From Clostridiales bacterium (lineage in GTDB: Bacteria > Bacillota > Clostridia > Lachnospirales > Anaerotignaceae): a DNA stretch of 13,800 bases. Position 1 is the first letter of the stretch. Every line of letters starts with the position of its first letter. The position numbers were made by a program, and so were the translations under genes. This document shows positions 7,204 to 13,470 of the stretch, in pieces. The stretch spans positions 30,185-43,984 of the forward strand of contig JAHZAW010000009.1 of assembly GCA_019423725.1 (NCBI GenBank), written 5' to 3'. Under the pieces are notes generated by a model. The model was not told the origin of the DNA. It saw only the letters and a program-made list of their open reading frames with translations, and searched no databases.

Positions 7204-7572
7204 TTATTTTTTAGGAGGGATAACTTCGATCCAGTAACCATCTGGGTCGATTATGAAGTATATGCCCATTTCAGGGTTTTCATAGCATATACATCCCTGC
7301 TCCTTATGTTTTTCATGGGCTTTTTCATAGTTCTCAGCCTCTACAGCAAGATGGAATTCACATTCACCTAGGTCGTATTTTTCCTTTCTGTCTCTGAGCC
7401 ATGTGAGTTCCAGAGTAAAGCCTGTTTTGCCATCTCCAAGATATACCAGTATCCAGCTTCCATCAGGAGCTTCTTTCCTGCGCACCTCTTTGAATCCAAG
7501 TGCCTCATCATAAAACTTAAGGCTTTTTTCAAGATCAAGAACATTAAAATTAAAATGATTAAAAGTAAACAT
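7204..7572 (-). CDS. VOC family protein, glyoxalase I-like
   Basis: This is a 122-residue single-module vicinal oxygen chelate protein, most like lactoylglutathione lyase (glyoxalase I). It probably isomerises the hemithioacetal of methylglyoxal and a thiol. The four expected metal ligands are all present: His6 (FNHFNF), Glu55 (FTLELTW), His74 (CEFHLAV) and Glu116 (GYWIEVIP). Their spacing closely matches the E. coli nickel GloA ligands. The protein is slightly shorter than E. coli GloA (135), as is common in Clostridia. The ATG at 7572 has GGAGG 6 bases upstream. It follows the metallophosphoesterase gene by 35 bases and probably shares its transcript, which ends at the bidirectional terminator. 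Another VOC activity with the same ligands cannot be excluded. Confidence 0.85.
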   Translation of the reverse strand: MFTFNHFNFNVLDLEKSLKFYDEALGFKEVRRKEAPDGSWILVYLGDGKTGFTLELTWLRDRKEKYDLGECEFHLAVEAENYEKAHEKHKEQGCICYENPEMGIYFIIDPDGYWIEVIPPKK

Positions 7573-7607
7573 ATATGCCCTCCATTTATATTTTATATTT
7601 GTATTTA

Positions 7608-8303
7608 TTATTCAGCTATTTTGACCGGCCTGAAATCAATATAGTCTGCCGATACCAGCTCATATTCCACGCCGTTAAAACAGCCCTCAAACCGCCCTTC
7701 AATGCTTTCCCTGCCATGTAGATGTCCGTATACGACTTTTTTTACTAACCCGCAGCCCTCTATTATTTCCGTAAAACCCGATGGTTCGTGCTTGTCATTT
7801 ACAGGGGGATAATGCATCATCACCAGTATTTTATCAAATCCCCTGTTTATGGCCGCATTCATGGATAATTTCAGTCTGCCGCATTCCCTGTTATATATTT
7901 TCATATCGCTGTCATCAAATTTTATATCATTGGGACAAAGCCATCCCCTCGTACCGCATATGGCTGTACCGTTATAATCATAAAAGCTGTTTTTTATAAA
8001 TGCCATTTCCGGATAGGCCGCTGTCACCTTATTCTGGGAATCCCACCAGTAATCATGATTGCCCTCAAGGAGCACTTTTTTCCCAGGCAGGCCATTTATT
8101 ATATCCAGATCGATCTTTGCCTCACTGAGCTTTTTTGCCCAGCATATATCCCCCGGCACAAGGACCGTATCTTTATCATTTACGGTCTCAGACCAGTTTT
8201 TTATGATCTTATCCATATGGTTTATCCAGGGCCCTCCAAAGAGGTCCATGGTCTTATTTATACCCCTGCCAAAATGCAGGTCAGCTATGGCAAATAGTGC
8301 CAT
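7608..8303 (-). CDS. Metallophosphoesterase (calcineurin-like)
   Basis: This is a 231-residue cytoplasmic calcineurin-like phosphoesterase with an intact two-metal site. Metal and catalytic motifs in order are ADLHFG (Asp8, His10), PGDICW (Asp52), EGNHDYWWD (Asn82, His83, Asp84), MMHYPP (His164) and YGHLHG (His194, His196). It lacks a signal peptide and membrane segments. The substrate is unknown; proteins of this size in Clostridia are usually annotated only as serine/threonine phosphatase-like or generic metallophosphoesterase. The ATG at 8303 is preceded by AAGGTG with about 7 bases of spacing. It is the first gene of a two-gene unit with the VOC protein. No strong promoter was identified in the spacer it shares with the divergent RraA gene. 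Confidence 0.9.
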   Translation of the reverse strand: MALFAIADLHFGRGINKTMDLFGGPWINHMDKIIKNWSETVNDKDTVLVPGDICWAKKLSEAKIDLDIINGLPGKKVLLEGNHDYWWDSQNKVTAAYPEMAFIKNSFYDYNGTAICGTRGWLCPNDIKFDDSDMKIYNRECGRLKLSMNAAINRGFDKILVMMHYPPVNDKHEPSGFTEIIEGCGLVKKVVYGHLHGRESIEGRFEGCFNGVEYELVSADYIDFRPVKIAE

Positions 8304-8390
8304 ATAAACACCTTCTTTGTATCATAAGCTGTATAAAATAACAACGATTCATCATACGACTTTATCACATAAGAGGACTATAAGGAAATA

Positions 8391-8419
8391 TTGAATAAAT
8401 CCATCAAGTCAAATATAAT
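8391..8419 (+). promoter_or_regulatory. Promoter of the RraA-family gene
   Basis: TTGAAT (8391-8396), 17 bases, TATAAT (8414-8419): a strong sigma-A promoter about 80 bases upstream of the start codon. The -10 is contained in the left arm of an inverted repeat described separately. Confidence 0.75.
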
Positions 8420-8440
8420 TATATTATGCATATTATATTT
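8411..8440. promoter_or_regulatory. 9-bp inverted repeat over the RraA promoter -10
   Basis: AAATATAAT (8411-8419) and ATTATATTT (8432-8440) form a perfect inverted repeat with 12 bases between, covering the -10 box and likely transcription start. The position is right for a repressor site, and the adjacent decayed GntR gene would be the natural regulator. However, the repeat is entirely A/T and does not resemble a typical FadR-type operator, so the role is uncertain. Confidence 0.35.
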
Positions 8441-8483
8441 TCCTGTCCTCCAGGCAGTGAAAACAACTAAAAGTATATACCAT

Positions 8484-8491
8484 AAAGGAGG
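8484..8491 (+). promoter_or_regulatory. Ribosome binding site deciding the RraA start
   Basis: AAAGGAGG ends only 2 bases before ATG 8494 but 8 bases before ATG 8500. The second ATG is therefore the better start. Confidence 0.8.
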
Positions 8492-8499
8492 AAATGGCA

Positions 8500-9192
8500 A
8501 TGACAAAAAGCAGAGAAGTTACCATGGAATATGTGGAGAAATTTCAGAAACTCATCGATGAATTTGATTCCGTGACCTGTGCGGCCAGTGACTGTATGGG
8601 ACGTGTAAATTCAATGAGCCCTAAAATACGTCCTGAAAGCAGACCCGTCAGGATGGCAGGCTGTGCCCTTACGGCTAAGACCGTAGGAGGAGATATATCG
8701 GCTGTTATATACGCCATAGAAAACGCACAAAAAGGCGATATAATCGTTGTTGACAGCCACGCCTATCCCAACTCCGCTTACTGCGGTGAAACTCTCTGTC
8801 TTTCTGCCATAAATAAAGGCGTTTCCGCTGCCATTATGGAAGGCGCCTGCCGTGACATAGAAGAAATAAGAAAACTTGGTTTCCCCATTTATTCCATAGG
8901 CACCTGCTGCAACGTAGGACAGATAAGCGGCTATGGTGCCATAAAGGTCCCCATATCATGCGGAGGTGTTCAGGTAAATACCTATGATGTCATATTGATA
9001 GATGGAAACGGCATAGTCGTTATACCCTATGAGGACCTTGAGGCCGTTTACGCTAAGACCAAAAACATGATGGACACTGAAACCAATGTATCCGATAAAT
9101 TAAAATCAGGCGAGACCATAGGCCATCTTATAAATATCGAAAAACTTATGAATTCCACATTCAACTATCAGGAAAGAGCCCTTGAGGAATGA
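8500..9192 (+). CDS. RraA family protein (aldolase/decarboxylase-type)
   Basis: This is a 230-residue member of the RraA / HMG-CHA aldolase family (older name: dimethylmenaquinone methyltransferase-like). Related enzymes are Mg-dependent class II aldolases for 4-hydroxy-4-methyl-2-oxoglutarate or decarboxylases of oxaloacetate; others, like E. coli RraA, inhibit RNase E. Family features seen are D-CMGRVNSMSPKIRP (about 31-45), QKGDIIVVD (about 77-85), the CGETLCLSAINKGVSAAIMEG region (about 95-115) with ACRDI carrying the substrate/metal Arg118-Asp119 pair, LGFPIYSIG (126-134) and DVILIDGNGIVVIP (163-176). The start is ATG 8500 on ribosome-site spacing. A decayed GntR/FCD regulator gene follows in the same direction 15 bases later, which suggests a catabolic role rather than RNase control. 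The true substrate cannot be read from sequence. Confidence 0.88.
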   Translation: MTKSREVTMEYVEKFQKLIDEFDSVTCAASDCMGRVNSMSPKIRPESRPVRMAGCALTAKTVGGDISAVIYAIENAQKGDIIVVDSHAYPNSAYCGETLCLSAINKGVSAAIMEGACRDIEEIRKLGFPIYSIGTCCNVGQISGYGAIKVPISCGGVQVNTYDVILIDGNGIVVIPYEDLEAVYAKTKNMMDTETNVSDKLKSGETIGHLINIEKLMNSTFNYQERALEE

Positions 9193-9207
9193 TAAGGAGA
9201 CATATTT

Positions 9208-9886
9208 ATGAAATCAGACGGCAAGACCCTTGCTGAGTGTGTGTCCGATGAAACAGCCTCAATGATAGTAGTGTAGAAAAGATTTCAATCGGTAAGCAGG
9301 ATACCAAATGAATCGGATTTTTCAAAGGAGCTCTTAGCCGTTATACCTCCCTTGAAGCAGTCAAAATACTTTCAGAAAGAGGCATACTTGAAGTAAGGCA
9401 CGGCAGCGGCACCTATGTATGCAAAAATGTATTTTACACTTACTCGCCTTCCCATCAAATCGTTGTTGATGCCCTTAAATTAAATTAGATCCGGCTTATG
9501 ATAGGACCTGAGGCCGCCTATACGGCAGCCTTAAGGGCTTCTGAAAACGAACTCAGGAGGATAGAGCATTACAGTCTGGCTGTTGAAGAAAAAGTGCTGG
9601 CGGATAAGGACAGGCTTTCGGATGAAATACGTTTTCATCTAGCCATCGCCGCCGCAGTACATAACAGCTTTATGGAAATGATGGCCCCACCATATTTGAT
9701 GCCATAGATAAATCGTAAAACGCATTCAACTATGAAGAAGTACGCCAGGGCACCATACTGGACCATCGTATGATAGTGCAGTATCTTAAGGAAATGGATA
9801 CCGATTCAGCAAGGACTGCCATGGGGCTTCATATGCTTCGTGGGATAAAAATGCTTAAAAATGTAAAAAAGCATATTGGCATATAA
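9208..9886 (+). pseudogene. Decayed GntR family transcriptional regulator (FadR/FCD subfamily)
   Basis: Joined across frames, the sequence reads as a full FadR-type regulator: an N-terminal winged helix, then an FCD ligand domain. ATG 9208 with AAGGAG (9194-9199) opens MKSDGKTLAECVSDETASMIVV and stops at TAG 9274. The same frame continues KRFQSVSRIPNESDFSKEL. A frame change near 9331-9335 leads to LSRYTSLEAVKILSERGI and EVRHGSGTYVCKNV (9333-9429). TAG at 9486 interrupts the frame, which resumes as IRLMIGPEAAYTAALRASE and DEIRFHLAIAAAVHNSFME. A second frame change near 9684-9688 gives TIFDAIDKS, TAA at 9716, then NAFNYEEVRQGTILDHRMI and the FCD end to TAA 9884. That is three stops and two frame changes, so no functional regulator can be made. 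Little sequence is missing, so decay looks recent. Confidence 0.9.
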
Positions 9887-9922
9887 AAAGAACTGTAATG
9901 GCTGGGCCATTACAGTTCTTTT
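9886..9922. terminator. Bidirectional Rho-independent terminator, 17-bp perfect stem
   Basis: AAAAGAACTGTAATGGC (9886-9902) pairs perfectly with GCCATTACAGTTCTTTT (9906-9922) around a 3-base loop. It overlaps the last base of the GntR pseudogene stop and begins just beyond the relQ-like gene's stop codon. T-runs follow in both directions, so it serves both convergent units. Confidence 0.93.
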
Positions 9923-9923
9923 A

Positions 9924-10727
9924 TCATACTCTGTACATTTCCGCTACGATATTCAGCTGTTCATTGAAGTCCTTCAGTTTATTTATATCCCCGTCTTCGT
10001 AAAGGGCTATAAACCTTCTGTTTATATTGTCGGCTTCATCAATATGAAGTTTAAAGTAAAGATTTTGGATATTTTCCAGTATATTGCTCACAAGGCTGCT
10101 CTTAAGTTCGCTCATCTTTTCTGCCTGCATAAGCTCCTCACGGATAGTGGACATTTCCTTATCCAGATTGAAGGATGCTTCAGCGCAGTTCTTGAGCCTT
10201 GTTTTCAGGTCCTCAGGTAAATTTCCGCTGTATTTATAATTTAGCTCATGCTCTGTTACGGCCCAGAAATTCATGGCCAGAGTCCTTATCTGTATCTCTG
10301 CCAGCACTTCCTTAAAGCCAAAGGCGGTATTAAGACCATATTTTATGACTATATGATAGCTCCTGTAGCCGCTCTCCTTTTTATTTGTTATGTAATCCCT
10401 TTCCTCAACTATTTTTATGTCATGTCCGTCTCTCTGACGGATTATATCGATTATTTTAGGTATATCCTCAACAAACTGGCATATAAGCCTGATCCCGGCT
10501 ATATCCTCAACTTCGTCTTCTATTTTATCCCTGGATATCCCCTTTCTGCTGACCTTTTCTATTATACTGGCAGCAGATTTTACTCGTCCCTCAACGGATT
10601 CTATGGGAGAATACAGTCCAAGACGCAGATATTCCTTCCTTATATAATTAAATTTAAGCATAAGCTCGTCCACGGTCTGTTCGTATGGATAGAGCAGTTC
10701 TTTCCAATTTATTATTTCCTTATCCAA
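9924..10727 (-). CDS. relQ: Small alarmone synthetase, RelQ-type GTP pyrophosphokinase
   Basis: This enzyme transfers pyrophosphate from ATP to GDP or GTP, making (p)ppGpp in the cytoplasm. The 267-residue protein has a synthetase domain only; there is no HD hydrolase domain. Motifs seen are GRVKSAASI (about 47-55), DIAGIRLICQFVEDI (75-89), the nucleotide-binding ERDYITNKKESGYRSYH (109-125) and EIQIRTLAMNFWAVTEHELNYKY (144-166) with catalytic acidic residues. These match the YjbM/RelQ class closely. The protein is about 55 residues longer than B. subtilis YjbM, with a helical C-terminal extension (about 205-267). The start is TTG 10727: AGGAGTG lies 7 bases upstream and no better start exists. 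It appears monocistronic, with an extended -10 promoter and a hairpin in the leader. The symbol is by family resemblance. Confidence 0.9.
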   Translation of the reverse strand: MDKEIINWKELLYPYEQTVDELMLKFNYIRKEYLRLGLYSPIESVEGRVKSAASIIEKVSRKGISRDKIEDEVEDIAGIRLICQFVEDIPKIIDIIRQRDGHDIKIVEERDYITNKKESGYRSYHIVIKYGLNTAFGFKEVLAEIQIRTLAMNFWAVTEHELNYKYSGNLPEDLKTRLKNCAEASFNLDKEMSTIREELMQAEKMSELKSSLVSNILENIQNLYFKLHIDEADNINRRFIALYEDGDINKLKDFNEQLNIVAEMYRV

Positions 10728-10734
10728 TTATTTT

Positions 10735-10741
10735 CACTCCT
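10735..10741 (-). promoter_or_regulatory. Ribosome binding site deciding the TTG start of relQ
   Basis: On the minus strand AGGAGTG is 7 bases before TTG 10727, which opens the frame MDKEIINWKELL. It supports a non-ATG start for the alarmone synthetase. Confidence 0.8.
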
Positions 10742-10748
10742 GTCAAGG

Positions 10749-10778
10749 ATAACTATTACAGGAACACTGCATAGTTAT
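10749..10778 (-). promoter_or_regulatory. Hairpin in the relQ 5' leader
   Basis: ATAACTAT (10749-10756) and ATAGTTAT (10771-10778) are perfect inverted arms, with an inner CAG/CTG pair (10759-10761 and 10767-10769) around a 5-base loop. It lies between the promoter and the ribosome site of relQ. No T-run follows, so it is not a terminator; it could be an mRNA stability or translational element, or an operator. Confidence 0.4.
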
Positions 10779-10804
10779 AAGCGATGATATGGTTTCCTTT
10801 GTAT

Positions 10805-10832
10805 ATTATACCATATTACAACTAAATTAAAA
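10805..10832 (-). promoter_or_regulatory. Extended -10 promoter of relQ
   Basis: On the minus strand TGGTATAAT (10813-10805) is a full -10 with the TGn extension. A weak -35, TTTTAA (10832-10827), sits 16 bases upstream. The predicted leader is about 70 bases. Confidence 0.6.
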
Positions 10833-10870
10833 TGGGTATTATTCATAGAATTTATTTTCATTGGGTGTGT

Positions 10871-10902
10871 AAAAAAACCATATTATTTTTCGCCCTGGTT
10901 TT
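10871..10902 (-). terminator. Probable terminator of the M23 peptidase gene
   Basis: On the minus strand AAAACCA (10902-10896) pairs with TGGTTTT (10880-10874), and seven T in total close the structure (10877-10871). The 15-base loop makes the hairpin weaker than the others here, but it lies 17 bases beyond the stop codon of the peptidase gene. Confidence 0.55.
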
Positions 10903-10918
10903 AAAGTCATAGATAATA

Positions 10919-12058
10919 TTATTCTTCCCTTTTCAGATATTCCCAAGGGTCTGTATGCTCACCATTGACCCTTACCTCAAAATGACAGTGACTTCCCGTG
11001 GCATATCCAGTGGAGCCGCAGTAGGCTATGACCTGTCCCCTTTTTACCTGGTCTCCACATTCCACTGCAACTTCGCTGTTATGGGCATATAAGGTGGATA
11101 TCCCGCCGCCATGGTCTATTATGACAGTATTTCCATATCCCTTTATCCAGCCGGCGTTTATTACTTCTCCATCCTCAGCGGCACATATCTCATAGCCTTC
11201 TGGAGCAGGTATATCTATACCAGTGTGGAACTCATAGCCGTTTCCAACAGGGCTTACCCTTCCAACATATCCACTGCTGACATAATATCTTCCCTCCACC
11301 GGCCATTCCAGCTCTCCTCCGGTGTAGGTGTCTACAAACTCTTTATTTTCCTCTATATTCACTATTATATCATATACCCTGTCAGCTGCCTCTTCCAGCT
11401 CCTTAAGGTCAGCTTCTGCCTCAGAGGCGTTTTGTCTGTATTCGTCAAGCAGTCTGTTTTTCTCCTCATAAAGTACAGCCATTTCAAATTCCTTTTCGGT
11501 CTTGAACTTTTCCAGAGCTTTCTTTGCTTCGGTCTTTTCCTCTATTTTTTGCAGTTCTTCTTCCAGCTGTTCTTCCCTTTCCTTGAGTTCTTCCAAGAGC
11601 TCGGAGTCATATCTCATTATATCTTCCGTATACTGCCTGTAAAAACTGTAATCAGATAAATTTTTGCAGTTTGCAATAATATCAACAATGCTCGTCTTGT
11701 CGTTCTCATATATATACCTGAGCCTGTCCGATGCCTTCTCAAGCAAAAGGCGGCTTTCTTCCTCCGCCGCCTCAAGTTTATTCCTAGCCTCATCTATTTC
11801 CAGAATCACCTGCATTAGACTGCTGTCTGTCCTGTCTATATCCACTTGAGCCTCAGACAGTCTCATATCAAGATCAGCTATTTCCTCTTTGATCTCATCC
11901 TGCATACTGTAATTGTCCTCAAGTACAGTCTTTTGCACTTCTTCATCATATACAAGCTGTTCATATTCATCTTTAAATTCATCAAGGGTCTTTCCGCTGG
12001 CATTGAATGTTATAAAAAACACAGATAATACAGCGGCTGTTGCTTTTATGTATTTCAT
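10919..12058 (-). CDS. Secreted murein hydrolase, coiled coil plus M23 (LytM) peptidase
   Basis: This is a predicted exported peptidoglycan endopeptidase of 379 residues. A signal peptide (MKYIKATAAVLSVFFITFNASG) is followed by a long Glu/Lys-rich coiled coil (about 25-240), as in EnvC/PcsB-type proteins. A C-terminal M23 domain (about 250-375) completes it. All zinc and catalytic residues are present: His278 and Asp282 in FHTGIDIPA, His326 in LYAHN, and His357/His359 in GSHCHFEV. It should therefore be an active enzyme, not only an activator. The start is ATG 12058 because AGGAG at 12067-12071 is 8 bases away; ATG 12064 is only 2 bases from it. The gene is monocistronic with an extended -10 promoter. 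A role in division or cell separation is inferred from the architecture; no ftsEX genes are nearby. Confidence 0.9.
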   Translation of the reverse strand: MKYIKATAAVLSVFFITFNASGKTLDEFKDEYEQLVYDEEVQKTVLEDNYSMQDEIKEEIADLDMRLSEAQVDIDRTDSSLMQVILEIDEARNKLEAAEEESRLLLEKASDRLRYIYENDKTSIVDIIANCKNLSDYSFYRQYTEDIMRYDSELLEELKEREEQLEEELQKIEEKTEAKKALEKFKTEKEFEMAVLYEEKNRLLDEYRQNASEAEADLKELEEAADRVYDIIVNIEENKEFVDTYTGGELEWPVEGRYYVSSGYVGRVSPVGNGYEFHTGIDIPAPEGYEICAAEDGEVINAGWIKGYGNTVIIDHGGGISTLYAHNSEVAVECGDQVKRGQVIAYCGSTGYATGSHCHFEVRVNGEHTDPWEYLKREE

Positions 12059-12069
12059 TATCATATCTC

Positions 12070-12086
12070 CTGTAAATTTTTTACAG
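12070..12086. promoter_or_regulatory. Palindrome at the start of the M23 peptidase transcript
   Basis: CTGTAAA (12070-12076), TTT, TTTACAG (12080-12086) is a perfect palindrome lying between the -10 box and the ribosome site and sharing bases with AGGAG. The predicted transcript starts near 12084, inside one arm, so an operator seems more likely than an RNA hairpin. Confidence 0.4.
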
Positions 12087-12090
12087 AGAC

Positions 12091-12099
12091 ATTATATCA
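12091..12099 (-). promoter_or_regulatory. Extended -10 promoter of the M23 peptidase gene
   Basis: On the minus strand TGATATAAT (12099-12091) is a full -10 with the TGn extension. The -35 is poor (TTTTAT at 16-base spacing). The untranslated leader would be about 26 bases. Confidence 0.6.
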
Positions 12100-12170
12100 T
12101 TTACCTGATGTCATAAAATAAAAAGACTTCGACCCATTATTTCTCTTTTCTGCAAAAACTACTGAACAAT

Positions 12171-12196
12171 AAAAAAAGGACGGATAAATCCGTCCT
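12171..12196 (-). terminator. Rho-independent terminator after the HPr-like gene
   Basis: AGGACGGA (12177-12184) pairs with TCCGTCCT (12189-12196) around a 4-base loop. On the minus strand TTTTTTT follows (12177-12171). It closes the rapZ-whiA-HPr unit. Confidence 0.92.
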
Positions 12197-12210
12197 GTTT
12201 AAGTCATATT

Positions 12211-12462
12211 TTAAGCCAAAATACTGCAAAGCTCTGTAACAGCCTTTTCTTCGTCTTCACCTGTAGCAACTATTGAAATTGTGTCATCTTCCTTGATCGC
12301 CAGAGAAATAGTTCCCATAATACTTTTTGCATTGATTCTTTTTTCGTCTTCTTCGATGCTGATTTCGCTTTTAAACTGACCAGCACACTGAACTAAATAA
12401 GCGATCTGTCTTGTGTCAAGAGTATTCTTTACTTTAATCGTTTTGCGTACCAACTTCTTCAC
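12211..12462 (-). CDS. HPr-like protein lacking the phosphorylatable His (Crh-like)
   Basis: This 83-residue protein has the HPr fold pattern. The regulatory serine region RINAKSIMGTISLAI is intact (Ser47, equal to HPr Ser46), as is the C-terminal GEDEEKAVTEL helix. The active-site segment, normally G-[IL]-HARPA, reads TLDTRQIA: Asp16 replaces the His phosphorylated by Enzyme I, and Gln replaces the Pro after the conserved Arg. It therefore cannot act as a PTS phosphocarrier. B. subtilis Crh, which has Gln at this position and is a CcpA partner when Ser-phosphorylated, is encoded at the same locus just after whiA, so a Crh-like regulatory role is inferred. The start is GTG 12462 (AGAGGA at 12468-12473); TTG 12453 is an alternative. 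It overlaps the whiA end by 29 bases, so translation is coupled. Confidence 0.87.
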   Translation of the reverse strand: MKKLVRKTIKVKNTLDTRQIAYLVQCAGQFKSEISIEEDEKRINAKSIMGTISLAIKEDDTISIVATGEDEEKAVTELCSILA

Positions 12463-13408
12463 CCATTTCCTCTCTTAAAGAATCCGCAATTTCTGCCAGT
12501 TTTCTCAGCCTGTGGTTTACACCCGACTTTCCAACAGGCGGATTGAGCAGCTGACCAAGTTCCTTCAAGCTCAGGTCAGGATACTCCAGCCTCAGATGAG
12601 CCATATCGCTCAGAGATTGCGGCAGCTGTGATAAATCCATTCTTTTCAGTATCAACTCAATATCTTCTATCTGTCTTACAGCAGCATTTACGGTCTTATT
12701 AAGATTTGCGGTCTCACAGTTAACCTTACGGTTGACATTGTTTCGCATATCCTTAATGATCCGTATGTTTTCAAGGTCAAGAAGAGCTTTATGTGCCCCC
12801 ATAATGTTAAGCAGATCTACGATCTGTTCCCCTTCTTTTAAATACACAATGTAATGCTCTTTGCGTTTGACTATTTTGGCATCCAGCCCAAATGAGTTGA
12901 TCAAGTTTTTAAGGTCTTCGCTGTAAGGCTCGCTGGAACATGCAAATTCCAGGTGATACATTTTTTCAGGATCGGATATTGACCCTGCTGCAAGAAATGC
13001 TCCCCTTATATATGCTCTCTTACAACACACACTATTGACAATAAGCTCATCTATCCTCTGGGATATACGGCAGACTCCATTTTCTGTCTTAAGTATGCCG
13101 CAGGCCTGAAGCATTTTTTCAGCTTGTCTGTCATTATTAATAAAGAGCATATAAACCATATTCTTTTTCAGCTGACTGTTTCGCCTAGTCAAAACCTCAC
13201 TGTCTATATTAAAAGTTTTTTTCAGTAATGTAAAGTACTTTCTGGCAGCGGCAGGATTTTCAGTTTGTATTTTTACACAAAATTTTTCGCGATTATTAGC
13301 AATATGTCCACACATATTCAGGATTGCCGACAATTCTGCTATGTTGCAATGTCTTGCATTCCCAAAATGATGCGATAACTCGCTTTTCACATTAGATGAA
13401 AATGACAA
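12434..13408 (-). CDS. whiA: DNA-binding regulator WhiA
   Basis: WhiA is a conserved Gram-positive DNA-binding protein, needed for sporulation septation in Streptomyces and linked to division and chromosome segregation in Bacillus. The 324-residue length is normal. The N-terminal LAGLIDADG-like homing-endonuclease fold (about 1-210) has one degenerate motif near CKRAYIRGAFLAAGSISDP (129-147). The C-terminal helix-turn-helix is LSLKELGQLLNPPVGKSGVNHRLRKL (about 279-304). The start is TTG 13408, giving MSFSSNVKSEL, the usual WhiA start; GGGAGGT (13416-13422) is 7 bases upstream. It lies 62 bases after rapZ, with no terminator seen between them, and overlaps the HPr-like gene at its end. In Bacillus yvcK sits between rapZ and whiA; here it does not. 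Confidence 0.96.
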   Translation of the reverse strand: MSFSSNVKSELSHHFGNARHCNIAELSAILNMCGHIANNREKFCVKIQTENPAAARKYFTLLKKTFNIDSEVLTRRNSQLKKNMVYMLFINNDRQAEKMLQACGILKTENGVCRISQRIDELIVNSVCCKRAYIRGAFLAAGSISDPEKMYHLEFACSSEPYSEDLKNLINSFGLDAKIVKRKEHYIVYLKEGEQIVDLLNIMGAHKALLDLENIRIIKDMRNNVNRKVNCETANLNKTVNAAVRQIEDIELILKRMDLSQLPQSLSDMAHLRLEYPDLSLKELGQLLNPPVGKSGVNHRLRKLAEIADSLREEMGEEVGTQND

Positions 13409-13415
13409 AGTTTTT

Positions 13416-13422
13416 ACCTCCC
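13416..13422 (-). promoter_or_regulatory. Ribosome binding site deciding the TTG start of whiA
   Basis: On the minus strand GGGAGGT lies 7 bases before TTG 13408. The resulting N-terminus matches the usual WhiA start. Confidence 0.8.
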
Positions 13423-13470
13423 GCCTGTATTTCTATAAAAACACTGTAATTTTTTGTATAAGTATTATTT

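Noticed and set aside
8442..8454. CCTG...CAGG hairpin in the RraA leader
   Set aside because: Only four base pairs with a 5-base loop and no T-run; not distinguishable from chance.
9274..9488. In-frame TAG codons in the GntR gene as possible recoded sense codons
   Set aside because: The same gene also has two frame changes and a TAA stop, and no other gene in the window contains an internal TAG, so ordinary decay explains it.
10248..10787. 179-codon open frame on the plus strand opposite relQ
   Set aside because: It is antisense to a clear RelQ-type gene, has no ribosome site, and its translation is low-quality sequence rich in Phe, Tyr and Ile without any recognisable domain.
11111..11659. 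182-codon open frame on the plus strand opposite the M23 peptidase gene
   Set aside because: It is a shadow of the coiled-coil and M23 coding region, lacks a ribosome site, and its hydrophobic look comes from reading Glu/Lys codons in reverse.
12059..12064. ATG 12064 as start of the M23 peptidase
   Set aside because: It is only 2 bases from the AGGAG; ATG 12058 has 8-base spacing and gives a standard signal peptide.
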